This document shows positions 51,176 to 60,570 of a stretch of 64,000 bases of DNA, piece after piece. Under the pieces are notes generated by a model. The model was not told where the DNA came from, did not search any database, and saw nothing but the letters and a program-made list of their open reading frames with translations. The position numbers and the translations under genes are program-made. The DNA lies in the NCBI GenBank assembly GCA_965263165.1, contig OZ253584.1, positions 2,728,001 through 2,792,000 on the forward strand. Reading direction: 5' to 3'. Source of the stretch: SAR202-VII-2 sp965263165. Its GTDB lineage: Bacteria; Chloroflexota; Dehalococcoidia; Lucifugimonadales; SAR202-VII-2. Each line of letters begins with the position of its first letter. The first letter of the stretch is position 1.

Positions 51176-51428
51176 TGTAGGCTGGCGGCTTATTCAGAGG
51201 TTTCCTAACACTGAGGGAACGAAGAATGTCCGAGGGTTCCCGCCTCAGAGGGGCATCAACGGCCTGCGGGACCTCAGGGCGTAGCGGGGGAGTGAAGGAA
51301 TACTGGAGGCAATGCTGAGGAATAAGCGGGGCCTGTCGGTTGGGGGCAATTGGAGTGCCGAAGCCGCCGGTCCTATTGACAAGGCTCAGTGGCGCCCACG
51401 CTCACCGCCGCAGCCCGCGCCCCGCCGC

Positions 51429-51761
51429 TCAGACCAGTCCCTTCCCGCCGCAATGGACGCAACGCGCCCCACCACCCAACGGTCCCCCTCTGATGAAACC
51501 CGCTCCCCTGCAGTTGGGGCAGATCCCGTTCCCTGACGCCACCGGACGAGTTACCCGCGCATCGAGCATATGAAGCCGCAGGTCGGGGCAACGCGTCTGA
51601 AACCCAGAACCTTTGCACCCGGGGCAGACTCGCTGCAAAACCCTCAGCCAGGCGACTCTCCCACTGCCCACGCAGATCAGGCACTCCAGGCTTTCCAGGG
51701 GTTTGCGGCATTGGGGACACCGGGGCCTCTCGGCCTCCGGCGGCTGCGAAGATACACTCAT
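51429..51761 (-). CDS. Small DnaJ-type Zn-finger (CxxCxGxG-like) protein
   Basis: A 110-residue protein with four Cys pairs: CPQC, CLIC followed by GSG, CPGCKGSGF, and CPNCRGAGF followed by CVHCGGKG. The CxxCxGxG spacing is that of the DnaJ cysteine-rich domain, without a J domain. It could bind unfolded protein or metal as a helper. ATG 51761 follows AAAGGA at eight bases. It lies 55 bases after hyuA on the same strand and may be co-transcribed with it. Confidence 0.7.
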   Translation of the reverse strand: MSVSSQPPEAERPRCPQCRKPLESLECLICVGSGRVAWLRVLQRVCPGCKGSGFQTRCPDLRLHMLDARVTRPVASGNGICPNCRGAGFIRGGPLGGGARCVHCGGKGLV

Positions 51762-51816
51762 CGGCGTATCCTTTCTCCTCGCCCCCGCGCGCTCCGCTCC
51801 CACAACGCCTTGCTCC

Positions 51817-53865
51817 CTACACGATGGTAATCACAAGGTTACCGTAGTCGTCAACCTCGGCCGTCTGGCCTGCGTGGAGCACCGTTGTGGAGTCCAATTG
51901 ATCGATGATGGCGGGCCCCACCAATCGGTGGCCCGGGGCCAGCAGCGCTCGCTCGTAGATCGGTGTCGGCGTCGTGCCGCGCGTGCTGTCGAAGCAGACA
52001 TCCCGTTGTCCCACAATGGCCCCCTCCGGACCCCCCACCGTCTCCCGGCCGCGCTGCATTGAGAACTTGGGCGCCACAACCGTGGCCCGGAGGCGGTAGT
52101 TCACAGCCTCAGCCGGCTCGCTGGCGGCACTGTGCCCAAAGAGCTGCTCGTGTTGTTGGTCGAATCGAGCGCGGAGGTCGGTCCTGTCCTGCTCTGCCAG
52201 ACGATCGCTGGCGCCGGCGGCAACGGTCAACTCGTACCCCTGGCCCTGGTAGCGAAGATCAATTGCGTAGTCGAACCGGATGGCGTCTTCATCGAAGCCG
52301 TCCGCCTTGATCTCCCGCAGGGCCTGCTCCTTCAAATCACCAAGAATCCCGTTCAACTCCGCCATGTCCATCTCGGCCAGGGGGCGAAGCCTGGATCTCA
52401 CGAAGTCCCTGCGCGGGTCGGCCATCACCAAGCCTAGGGCCGACGACACGCCCGGAAGCGGCGGTATCACCACCTTCTTCATGCCGAGGTCCGCTGCCAC
52501 CTGCGCGGCATGCACCGGGCCCGCCCCGCCAAAGGCCACCAGCGCGAAGTCCCGGAGATCGTAGCCGCGCTCGGTTGAAACCTCGCGGATACCCTCCTCC
52601 ATCTTGGCGTTGATGATGCGGATGATACCCTCGGCGGTGCGTAGCGGCGCCAGGCCAAGCTTGGCCCCCATGTCGGCAATCGCCTCATAGGCCCTGTCCC
52701 GATTGATCTTGACCCTTCCGGCCAAGAGGTGTTCCGGGTGCAGGACGCCGAGAACCACGTTGGCATCCGTGATCGTAGGGTCGACGCCGCCCTTTTCATA
52801 ACAGACCGGCCCGGGGTCGGCGCCCGCGCTGTGGGGTCCAACTTGCAGCACGCCGCCCTTGTCCAGCCAGGCGATGGTCCCGCCGCCGGCGCCAATGGTG
52901 TTGATCATCAGCATCGGCACGGCAATTTCCCAGTCGCCAATCATCACGGAGGTCTGCTCCAGCACCTTGCCGGATTCTCCCAAGGCGATGTCCGTGCTGG
53001 TGCCCCCGATATCGAGGGACACCATGTTGGCATAGCCGGCCGCCGCCGCGATCTGCATTCCGGCCTCTGAACCAGCGCACGGCCCGGAGAGCAACGTGGT
53101 GATGGGCACCACGCTCCCGATCTTGGCGACGCCCCCGTTGCTCTGCATGATGTAGAGTTGCTCGGTGGTGACGTTCTGGTCCCGCAGGCTGCGCTCGAGG
53201 TTGGCCAGGTAGCGACCCATGATGGGGGCCAAGCGCCCATTGGCCACGGTCGTGCTCAACCGGGGAAACTCCCGTATCTGCGGGAGAATCTCCGACGACA
53301 GGGAAACTGCCACATCCGGCAGCTCCTCCCTGATGATCTCCGCCAGCTCCCGCTCGTGGGTCGGGTTGAGGAAAGAGAAGAGCAGGACCACCGCCAAAGA
53401 CTCGATCCCCTTCGCCCCCAACTCGCGGATGGCCCGGCGCGCCTGCTCCCTGTCCAACGCCTTCTTGACGTTGCCCTGGAAGTCCACCCGCTCGGTCACC
53501 TCGGCGCGAAAGCGGGGTTGTACGGGGGGATTCTTCTCCACGTAGATGTCACAGAGGTCGCTGCCAAAACGGGGAATGTGCCAAACGTCGTTGATGCCGC
53601 TGAAGCCCTCGGTTACGAGGAGCCCCACCCGAGCGCCGCGGTCCTGCACCAGCAGATTGGTGCCCACCGTGGTGCCATGCGTCAGCGAAGCCACGGCCTC
53701 AGGCGTAAGGCCGGCGCCAAACAACTCGCGCAGGCCGTTGAGGATCGCCTCGCTGGGCTCTGCGGGCGTGGACGGCGTCTTGAGAACGTCGACCTCGCCG
53801 GTCTCGTGGTCCAGCACGACCATGTCGGTAAATGTGCCGCCGGTGTCTACGGCTACGGTCTTCAC
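51817..53865 (-). CDS. hyuA: Hydantoinase/oxoprolinase subunit A
   Basis: ATP-binding partner of HyuB, 682 residues. The N-terminal actin-like phosphate loop is VDTGGTFTDMVVLD, LTHGTTVGTNLLV follows, and the second ATPase half shows MVSLDIGGTSTDIAL. NTIGAGGGTIAWLD, SAGADPGPVCYEKGG and FGGAGPVHAAQVAADLGM are the classic hydantoinase A signatures. GTG 53865 is chosen because AGGAGG lies eight bases upstream. HyuB is 7.4 kb further along the same strand, beyond the repeat region and livKHMGF, an unusual separation. Confidence 0.94.
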   Translation of the reverse strand: MKTVAVDTGGTFTDMVVLDHETGEVDVLKTPSTPAEPSEAILNGLRELFGAGLTPEAVASLTHGTTVGTNLLVQDRGARVGLLVTEGFSGINDVWHIPRFGSDLCDIYVEKNPPVQPRFRAEVTERVDFQGNVKKALDREQARRAIRELGAKGIESLAVVLLFSFLNPTHERELAEIIREELPDVAVSLSSEILPQIREFPRLSTTVANGRLAPIMGRYLANLERSLRDQNVTTEQLYIMQSNGGVAKIGSVVPITTLLSGPCAGSEAGMQIAAAAGYANMVSLDIGGTSTDIALGESGKVLEQTSVMIGDWEIAVPMLMINTIGAGGGTIAWLDKGGVLQVGPHSAGADPGPVCYEKGGVDPTITDANVVLGVLHPEHLLAGRVKINRDRAYEAIADMGAKLGLAPLRTAEGIIRIINAKMEEGIREVSTERGYDLRDFALVAFGGAGPVHAAQVAADLGMKKVVIPPLPGVSSALGLVMADPRRDFVRSRLRPLAEMDMAELNGILGDLKEQALREIKADGFDEDAIRFDYAIDLRYQGQGYELTVAAGASDRLAEQDRTDLRARFDQQHEQLFGHSAASEPAEAVNYRLRATVVAPKFSMQRGRETVGGPEGAIVGQRDVCFDSTRGTTPTPIYERALLAPGHRLVGPAIIDQLDSTTVLHAGQTAEVDDYGNLVITIV

Positions 53866-53941
53866 GGAGTCAACCTCCTGGCGCTGGTCTTTCCGGTCAG
53901 GGTGACGGCGCGCCGGCGTCAATTATGCGCCCCCTAGGGCG

Positions 53942-56900
53942 CTATTCATACCTCAGCGCCTCAGCGGGATAGATCTGCGAAGCCTGTCGCGCCGGCAGGA
54001 ACGTCGTCACGAGGGAGAAGACATAGGCTAGGCCGATGATTATGCCAATCTGAAGCCACGGAACAGTGAACTGGAGGGTTTCAATGTCCTTTTGGATCTC
54101 GTTGACCAAGTTGAAGGACAGGATGGTCCCCAGGCCAACCCCGATGGCAATGCCCAGCAGCGCCACAAAGGAGGACTCCAGGAGAAACGTAAGCTGGACC
54201 ATCCACTTCTTGTACCCTATGGCCCGCAACATGCCAATATGCTGCCGGCGTTCCACAACGGCCCGCAGACTGATCACCCCAAGGGAGGCAATGCCCACCA
54301 TGAGGCCCAGGCCCATGAACCCGGTCAAGAGCCGGTTGAAAGCCTGGTTGGCATCCGCCTGCCCTTGGATCAACTCCGCCAGCACCTGGGTTTCCATCCC
54401 GTTCTCCTGGAAGCTAGATTCCAGTGCTTTTGCTGCCTGGGCCGGGTCCACACCCTCAGCGAGGCGGAACCGATACGTGGTAGTGGGCAGCGCGAATGGC
54501 AGCGCCTCATCCAACAACCTCTTCGAGCCGATCATGCCGCCGCCGATGCTGCCGAAGGCGTCCGTGAGTTGGTCCAGCACGCCAATGACGGTGAAATGGC
54601 GAATCTCCCCGGTGCGCGGCTCGCGTACTTCAATGTCCACCGCGGAGAATGTGGCGTCCTCGTAGAAGAAGCCCTCCAACTCGAAGGTGCGGGGCTCCTG
54701 AAAGCCCCCGCCGGACCTGGCGGGCACAACAGCAGCATCCACCACCACCAGCGACGGGTCCTCTCTCATCTTTTGAAAAACCTCTCTGGCCGTGTCCCCA
54801 TATCCCTCGGCTATCAGCGCCAGCTTATGATTGGTGGCGGCAAGGAACCCGTCGTCCGCGGCGCGCACGGAGTACCCCTTCCACCGCTGGTCGTCCGAGC
54901 CGACCTGGCGGGCGTCGACAGGGAAGCTGGTGAAGCCGCCAATGGCCTCGAAGTCCCCTGGAGTCAATCTTTCCTCATCGGCGACCGCTTCCTCTATGTC
55001 CAGAATAGGCGTGTTGAAGTTGACTACGGCCTCTACATCCCACTCCCCAGTCACGGTGTCGGCATCCGCTACAGCGGTGCCGAATGCTCCAGTGAGGATG
55101 GACATGACAATGAGCGTGAAGATCACGAGACCGAACATGGCAAGCGTCAGCCCCGTGCGGAACTTAGCGGCCATGGGATAGGCGACGGCCATGACCATCA
55201 CGGGCCTGAGCTTTCCAAACCGGCCCGTAACCAGCGCGAGCGCCCGCAGGATGAGGTCGGCGTTGTGGATGATCGTCCATACGGCAGACCCAACCATCGA
55301 CACGCCGGAGATGAAGAACATCTCGATGTTCGAGTCCAATTCGCCCGTAATGAAGTCCAGGGCACTGAAGGGGAGCAGCCAGAAGATGAGCAGCAGCACG
55401 CCCATGAAGGAGAAGGCGATCCGGTCGCGCCGGTCCTCGCGCATCGACGTGCGGCGCAGCAGCGTCCGCAGAATCAGGCCGAGCCCTATCAGCACCAATG
55501 ACGCGCCAATGGAGAAGGGAGCGGCGTGATGCAGCGGCCCGGCGCCCGCAATGGCCAGCCCCAAGCCCAAGGCAAAGGTGAGCCAACCCTGCCGCAGCGG
55601 CAACAGGAGCAGTCTCCCTAACTGGAACAGCACCGCCAGAGGAAAGATGGCCAGGGCGCCCAACGCTCTCGCCAGGAGCCAGAGCGCCCGCAGCGGATGG
55701 AGCGACCTCAGCGCCCCAAGGGCTTGTAGCAAGAGGCGAGGAGGCGCCATCACCGCCTTCAAAACCCCTTGCAGTATGTCGCGTCTGCTCGTCTTGGATG
55801 CCGAGGAGGGACTGGGCAAGCCCCGCACCGCAGCAACGATATTCAAGCGGCTAACGCGGTGCGCCGAGAAGGCAATGGTCGCAAAGGTGATCACCATGCC
55901 GAGGCAGTAGGCCACAATGGCGCTGCGAAGCTCGAAGTGACGCACAAAGGCGAAGCCGTCGCCCAGATTGCCAAAGATCGTGTTGGCTAAGGCTATGATC
56001 AGCGCGCTTACCAGCAGGCCCACGACCACGCCCACCGCCGCCGAGACGATGGCGTAGGCTGTCCCCTCGAACACGAACATCTGAACCAAGTGAGAGCGCT
56101 TGGCCCCCACCGCCCGCGCCATACCCATCTCCGACCTGCGGGCCGCCGCCAGCATGACGAAGATCAGGAAGATCAGCAGCACGCCAACCATGATGGAAAA
56201 GAGGCCCATGATGATGAAGAAGCTCGTGACGCCGCTGCCCGCCGCGTCCGCCTGCTCCAGCAATACGCGCTTGAACTCCACGACGGAGAACTCCCCGATG
56301 TCGTTGAAGAGCGTGCTTGCTTCAGCCCCAATCTCGTGGAACTCCTCCGACCCGATGGCGGAAAGAACGTTCTCGGACACTTCGGGGTCGGACAGCAGGG
56401 CAATGAGGCCGTCGCTGAGCCCCGGTTGTTGAAGCTCGGCCCTGAGCGAAGCCAGGTCTGTCTTTGCGTCGCCCAGCAGCCTCGTTTCCTCGGCCTCCAG
56501 GGCCGCAAGCACCTGGCCCTGGGCCAGCAACGTCTTCAGGTCCGCGGCCACCGCCCGATCGGAGAAGAAAACCCGAAGCTCGCGGGCCACCTCTCTGCTC
56601 AATTCCGCCCCTGAACGCTCGTCGCCCCGGTTGGAGACGGCAATGAGGTTCACCTGCCCTGGCCTCTCGAAGACCTCCTGGGCCCGCTGCAATGGCATGA
56701 CCATCGTTGGGTCACTGCCGGCTAGGCCGCCATCCCGCACGATGCCCTCAATGGAAAAGGACCGGATCCCCTCTCCCTGCACAACCCGCAGTTCGTCCCC
56801 GGGAACGGCGTCCAACTCTTCCACGGCTTTCTCATTGATATAAACCTCGTCCTCTGCGAGGTCCAGCAGGCTGACCTGCTGGCCAGACTCGAGCGTCAGG

Positions 56901-57409
56901 GCCTTGAACCCCGAAAGCCGCCCTGGGTCAAGGCCGACCACCCGCATCCGGCCCTCGCTGAGCGAAGTCCGCGGGTTCTGGGCCGGGACGGTCTCCGCGA
57001 CCTGAGGCGTCAGCCCGTCGATGATGTCCAAGCCGGCAAGGTCGGCTTCCAGCGCCGCGAAGCGCTCCATGGGAACATAGGGGGCGCTGCCAAAGCTGTT
57101 AGCGGCGTCCACCCTCGTGGAGAACATGACCTCGTCCACGTTGCCCAGCGTCTCCACCGCAGCCTGGCGAATGGAGAAGCTGATGGTGTCTCCCGTCCCG
57201 AACGCCGCCGCAATGATGACGGTGCTCAACATCACGCCAACAATGATGAGGATGGTCTGAGACTTGCGCCGGGGGATGTTTCGCAGGCCAAGCTTCACCA
57301 TGACGCGATTGCGCAAGCCCATGAAGAGGACGATGGACAGGCCAGCGACAAACACGGCCGCCAAGACCACCATGTAGAGGTTCATCGAAACGCCGAATAG
57401 CTCTTCCAT
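53942..57409 (-). CDS. MacB/FtsX-type ABC transporter permease, two-domain
   Basis: An 1155-residue permease. After an N-terminal helix, GLRNIPRRKSQTILIIVGVML starts the first MacB-like half, with a periplasmic domain to about residue 390 and an FtsX block (IIMGLFSIMVGVLLIFLIFVMLAAARRSEMGMARAVGAKR). A central run of extra helices (about 560-720) is followed by a second soluble domain. The final FtsX block is MLRAIGYKKWMVQLTFLLESS to FLPARQASQIYPAEALRYE. It probably exports or extracts a lipid-linked or peptide substrate with the ATPase encoded 30 bases upstream. The length is that of the large LolE-like permeases of Gram-positives and Chloroflexota. Confidence 0.9.
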   Translation of the reverse strand: MEELFGVSMNLYMVVLAAVFVAGLSIVLFMGLRNRVMVKLGLRNIPRRKSQTILIIVGVMLSTVIIAAAFGTGDTISFSIRQAAVETLGNVDEVMFSTRVDAANSFGSAPYVPMERFAALEADLAGLDIIDGLTPQVAETVPAQNPRTSLSEGRMRVVGLDPGRLSGFKALTLESGQQVSLLDLAEDEVYINEKAVEELDAVPGDELRVVQGEGIRSFSIEGIVRDGGLAGSDPTMVMPLQRAQEVFERPGQVNLIAVSNRGDERSGAELSREVARELRVFFSDRAVAADLKTLLAQGQVLAALEAEETRLLGDAKTDLASLRAELQQPGLSDGLIALLSDPEVSENVLSAIGSEEFHEIGAEASTLFNDIGEFSVVEFKRVLLEQADAAGSGVTSFFIIMGLFSIMVGVLLIFLIFVMLAAARRSEMGMARAVGAKRSHLVQMFVFEGTAYAIVSAAVGVVVGLLVSALIIALANTIFGNLGDGFAFVRHFELRSAIVAYCLGMVITFATIAFSAHRVSRLNIVAAVRGLPSPSSASKTSRRDILQGVLKAVMAPPRLLLQALGALRSLHPLRALWLLARALGALAIFPLAVLFQLGRLLLLPLRQGWLTFALGLGLAIAGAGPLHHAAPFSIGASLVLIGLGLILRTLLRRTSMREDRRDRIAFSFMGVLLLIFWLLPFSALDFITGELDSNIEMFFISGVSMVGSAVWTIIHNADLILRALALVTGRFGKLRPVMVMAVAYPMAAKFRTGLTLAMFGLVIFTLIVMSILTGAFGTAVADADTVTGEWDVEAVVNFNTPILDIEEAVADEERLTPGDFEAIGGFTSFPVDARQVGSDDQRWKGYSVRAADDGFLAATNHKLALIAEGYGDTAREVFQKMREDPSLVVVDAAVVPARSGGGFQEPRTFELEGFFYEDATFSAVDIEVREPRTGEIRHFTVIGVLDQLTDAFGSIGGGMIGSKRLLDEALPFALPTTTYRFRLAEGVDPAQAAKALESSFQENGMETQVLAELIQGQADANQAFNRLLTGFMGLGLMVGIASLGVISLRAVVERRQHIGMLRAIGYKKWMVQLTFLLESSFVALLGIAIGVGLGTILSFNLVNEIQKDIETLQFTVPWLQIGIIIGLAYVFSLVTTFLPARQASQIYPAEALRYE

Positions 57410-57439
57410 TGTCTGCCTTTGTCCGCCTTGTTCCGGGGT

Positions 57440-58174
57440 CTAGCTTCCGTCCCCAGTCCCGCCGCCAGCGTGGTTACCGAGACCATCGTCCTCAACGTGC
57501 CCGTCCCTCATGCGCACGATCCTATCGGCGCTCTCCCCCACCTCCCTGGAGTGGGTCACCACCACAAAGGTCTGTCCGTTGGTCTTGTTCAGATTCGTCA
57601 TCAGGTCGATGATTTCCTGCGCCGTCTCGCTGTCCAAGTCGCCCGTGGGTTCGTCCGCCCATACGATGGCCGGCTCGCTGACCAGCGCCCGAGCGATGGT
57701 CACCCGCTGGCGCTGTCCGCCGGAGAGTTCTCCGGGCAGGTGATGGGCCCGCTCGACCAACCCCACGACATCCAACATCTCCAGGGAGGCTTTGCGGGCC
57801 TGTGCAGGTTTCACCCCACCCACCAGCAGCGGCATTTCCACGTTTTCGACGGCGCTCAGGACAGGAAGCAGGTTGTATAGCTGGAACACGAACCCCATGC
57901 GCTTGGCCCGATAATCGCTGCGCTCGTCGTCCGGCATGCCATGGAGGACGGTCCCCTCAATAAGCACCTGCCCCGAGTCGATCTCATCCAGCCCAGACAG
58001 GCAGTTGAGGAGCGTGGTCTTGCCGCATCCGCTGGGGCCCATGATGGCCACCATCTCGCCGCGGGGCACCAACAGGTCCACGCCTCTCAGCGCATGCACC
58101 TGAACCCTGCCCGTCTCGTAGGTCTTCTGAACGTTTGTCGCCGCGATGATCAGGTCGTCGCCTTGCTGGCTCAA
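57440..58174 (-). CDS. MacB/LolD-type ABC transporter ATP-binding protein
   Basis: A 244-residue ATPase of the MacB/LolD group. Walker A is GPSGCGKTT; the Q-loop stretch is MGFVFQLYNLLPVLSAVENVEMPLL, a LolD/MacB hallmark. The signature is LSGGQRQRVTIARAL and Walker B IVWADEPTGDLD, with the H-loop in VVVTHSREV. It starts at ATG 58174 and pairs with the downstream giant permease. The Gly/Asp-rich tail is not conserved. Confidence 0.94.
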   Translation of the reverse strand: MSQQGDDLIIAATNVQKTYETGRVQVHALRGVDLLVPRGEMVAIMGPSGCGKTTLLNCLSGLDEIDSGQVLIEGTVLHGMPDDERSDYRAKRMGFVFQLYNLLPVLSAVENVEMPLLVGGVKPAQARKASLEMLDVVGLVERAHHLPGELSGGQRQRVTIARALVSEPAIVWADEPTGDLDSETAQEIIDLMTNLNKTNGQTFVVVTHSREVGESADRIVRMRDGHVEDDGLGNHAGGGTGDGS

Positions 58175-58309
58175 GATTGTGTCCTCCTACGCAAACGTCC
58201 TGACAGACAGAAGACCCCATTTCTCGGCGCAGGGCTCGGCGCTGGAAACGGAGTCCTTCTCTTCAAACAACCGCTAATTCCCATCGGCACGCGCCGGGGT
58301 CTTGCCACC

Positions 58310-58612
58310 CTAGTGAGCCATATGCTCCGCCAGGTGCGCCTCCAACTCCCTGATGTCCAGGTAGGAGCGCTCGCAGACTACGAAACGCCCGAAGCCGCAA
58401 TAACACTTGCTGTAGGCGTACATCTTGCCCATCACCGGCTCCTCGCCGGCCGCGAATCCGAGGTCCTTGGCCTTCATGAGCCAGGGAATGGGCTGGTTGC
58501 AGAGGGTGCAGCGATAGGCAAAGGCATGGGAAATGCCCCGGTTGGGATCGCTGGGATCCTCGGGCTCTATGTGAAGGTGCTGGAACTCTCCGTGAAGGTG
58601 GTCTCCGCCCAT
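58310..58612 (-). CDS. Conserved hypothetical Cys-rich protein
   Basis: A 100-residue soluble protein that I do not recognise. It has two metal-binding-like clusters, YRCTLCNQPIPW and SKCYCGFGRFVVCERSY, and His-rich ends (GGDHLHGEFQHLHIEPED and ELEAHLAEHMAH). ATG 58612 is chosen for GGGAGG just upstream; the frame opens to 58648. It lies 83 bases after the M29-like peptidase gene on the same strand. A metal- or cofactor-binding accessory role is only a guess. Confidence 0.6.
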   Translation of the reverse strand: MGGDHLHGEFQHLHIEPEDPSDPNRGISHAFAYRCTLCNQPIPWLMKAKDLGFAAGEEPVMGKMYAYSKCYCGFGRFVVCERSYLDIRELEAHLAEHMAH

Positions 58613-58695
58613 GTTCGCCTCCCATGCAAAAGGCGCCTCCCTGGCCACGCCAAGCCTTCGAGAGGCGCCTTTCGTCTACTGACTCAAGCGTACCC

Positions 58696-59883
58696 CTAGC
58701 AGGTTATGTTGTCCATAGGTTGCCCGGGCCGCAGAATCTCGTCCGGGTCCCCCAACTGCTTGGCAAAGTTGCGAAGCTCGGGGTCCTCCAGCAGCAGCAG
58801 CTTGCGGTTGTCCACCATGCGCTCGCCGTCGAACCACATCGTCGGTGACTGAATGTACGTGTCCACGTGGGACACCCACACTGACCGCGCCCCTTCCGGC
58901 CTGTTCGGGTCCATCTCATTGGAGCCACCGAAGTCGGCCGCATACGTGGCGACGCCAAGGTGCAGAACGCCGGCGTGACGCTCCTTCTCCACGAAGGTCG
59001 AGTTGGCCCCGGTGAGCCGGGCCTTGGGGTTCAGACCCCACATGCACTCCACCAGCCGCTTCGGCGCAGGGTCCCGGCCGGGCCCGTTGATGAAGGCCCG
59101 CACCGCATCGGCCTCCCATTCGCCCTCGATGTTGGTGATGTACCCGCCCTCCACCGTAAAGCGGATCGGGCTGGTCGTCTCACCTGTGATGACCGTGGCG
59201 TCCGGTACGAAAACACCGTCGGCCTCCACGGGCACAAACCCACAGGTGCTGGGGGGGAAGTGTGCTCGCACGCCCCGTCGCAAAGGGCCCACTTCGTCCA
59301 GGCCCACCCCGATGCCTCCGAAGATGTGGTCAATGCCGGGAGCCTTGACCACAAGGTCCGTCCCGGATTCGCTGGTGATGCGGATCTGCCGGTTCACGGT
59401 CTCCTTCCGCATCTTCCGCATGATCTCGTACATCATCGGCAGCGGAAAGGTTGCCGCGGGCGATGACAGGACCTCGTAGGTGGCAAGCTGGTACATGGAG
59501 ACCGGCTTGTTGTTGTAAATCTTGCAGGAGTTGGCTGGCAGCTTCTTGGAGTGGATGTCCGGGAACCAGGACATGATGACCACCCCGTCCGCCGCCGAGA
59601 AGGCTTGCACCACCATGTCGTTGGGGTTGTCGGGGTCAATGCCAGCGGGAGAGAAGGGCCGGGTCCTGAGCGTGCTGACGTCTGCGCCCGCCATGTTCGC
59701 CACCATCTCGAAGGCCGACACCACCACCGGATCAACGGTGCGCTCGGCGATGATGAGGAACTTTTCTCCCGGCTGCGTGTCCATCAGATTGATCACGCAG
59801 TTCTGCACGCCTGGAATGAGCAGCGGCAATTGCTCAGGGGAGGCCTTGGGCAGACTCCCGTATCCAAATTGATGTCCAGCCAT
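58696..59883 (-). CDS. M29-type aminopeptidase / NicX-like metalloenzyme
   Basis: A 395-residue protein resembling thermophilic M29 aminopeptidases and the related 2,5-dihydroxypyridine dioxygenase group. Features seen: GVQNCVINLMDTQPGEKFLI near the N-terminus, FTVEGGYITNIEGEWEADAVR, and the C-terminal metal-ligand-rich stretch ECMWGLNPKARL, HAGVLHLGVATY and WVSHVDTYIQSP. This fits Glu/His/Asp ligands but with unusual spacing, so peptidase activity is not assured. ATG 59883 has GTAGGAGGA upstream. Confidence 0.6.
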   Translation of the reverse strand: MAGHQFGYGSLPKASPEQLPLLIPGVQNCVINLMDTQPGEKFLIIAERTVDPVVVSAFEMVANMAGADVSTLRTRPFSPAGIDPDNPNDMVVQAFSAADGVVIMSWFPDIHSKKLPANSCKIYNNKPVSMYQLATYEVLSSPAATFPLPMMYEIMRKMRKETVNRQIRITSESGTDLVVKAPGIDHIFGGIGVGLDEVGPLRRGVRAHFPPSTCGFVPVEADGVFVPDATVITGETTSPIRFTVEGGYITNIEGEWEADAVRAFINGPGRDPAPKRLVECMWGLNPKARLTGANSTFVEKERHAGVLHLGVATYAADFGGSNEMDPNRPEGARSVWVSHVDTYIQSPTMWFDGERMVDNRKLLLLEDPELRNFAKQLGDPDEILRPGQPMDNITC

Positions 59884-60447
59884 GGGTGTCCTCCTACTGG
59901 GGAAAGCTCGACTCGGAAAGCGCAGCAATTACAGCAATATCAACGCTCAAAGTCAAGGGCAACGCCGGGAACGAACGTTCTGGCCCCAGCGGCGCCTGCC
60001 CTAGCCTCCTCCCCTAGAGAACGGAAGATACCCTGACCGCCAACCTCTAAGCAGCCAACCCCAACGCAGAGGCATCCGGGGGCAAACAGCGCGTCCAAGC
60101 CAGACGACGCGTACAGGGGGCAGCCCAGCCATAGCGCACTCGCCACCCGCCTTCCTGCCGGAACCACGCGAGCATTGACAGCCGCTACCTTTGCCGGTAC
60201 GCTCCGGCCACCCCACCCGCCCAACGCCACAGGCGTAGGCGGCGCGGGAAGCTCAATGCAGTAGGGGGACTCCGGTCTAGCCGGATGCATCGCTATAGCT
60301 ACACTAAATTCGCTGCCACCCAACACTACCCAGAAGAGTAGAGACAGCGCTCAGCTTGGGACCATACCTCAGCCGTCTGGATCGCAGACACTGAACCACC
60401 CACCCCCCGGCAGCCACCCCAGAGAACAACCGGCGCCGCCCACCACA
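59884..60447. other. Intergenic region before the desaturase
   Basis: No gene, RNA or repeat that I can support. The desaturase reading frame is open from 60265 onward but has no ATG, GTG or TTG before 60571, so the last part of this stretch may be translated from a non-standard start. Confidence 0.5.
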
Positions 60448-60570
60448 AGCGAGTACGCGGAGCTGCGGCGGCTCATTGGGCAAAGCGGCCTGCTCCACAA
60501 GCAACTCCCCTACTACGCGTACAAGCTCCTGTCGATCTCCGGGCTGTTAGCCCTCAGCGTCGCAATCCTG

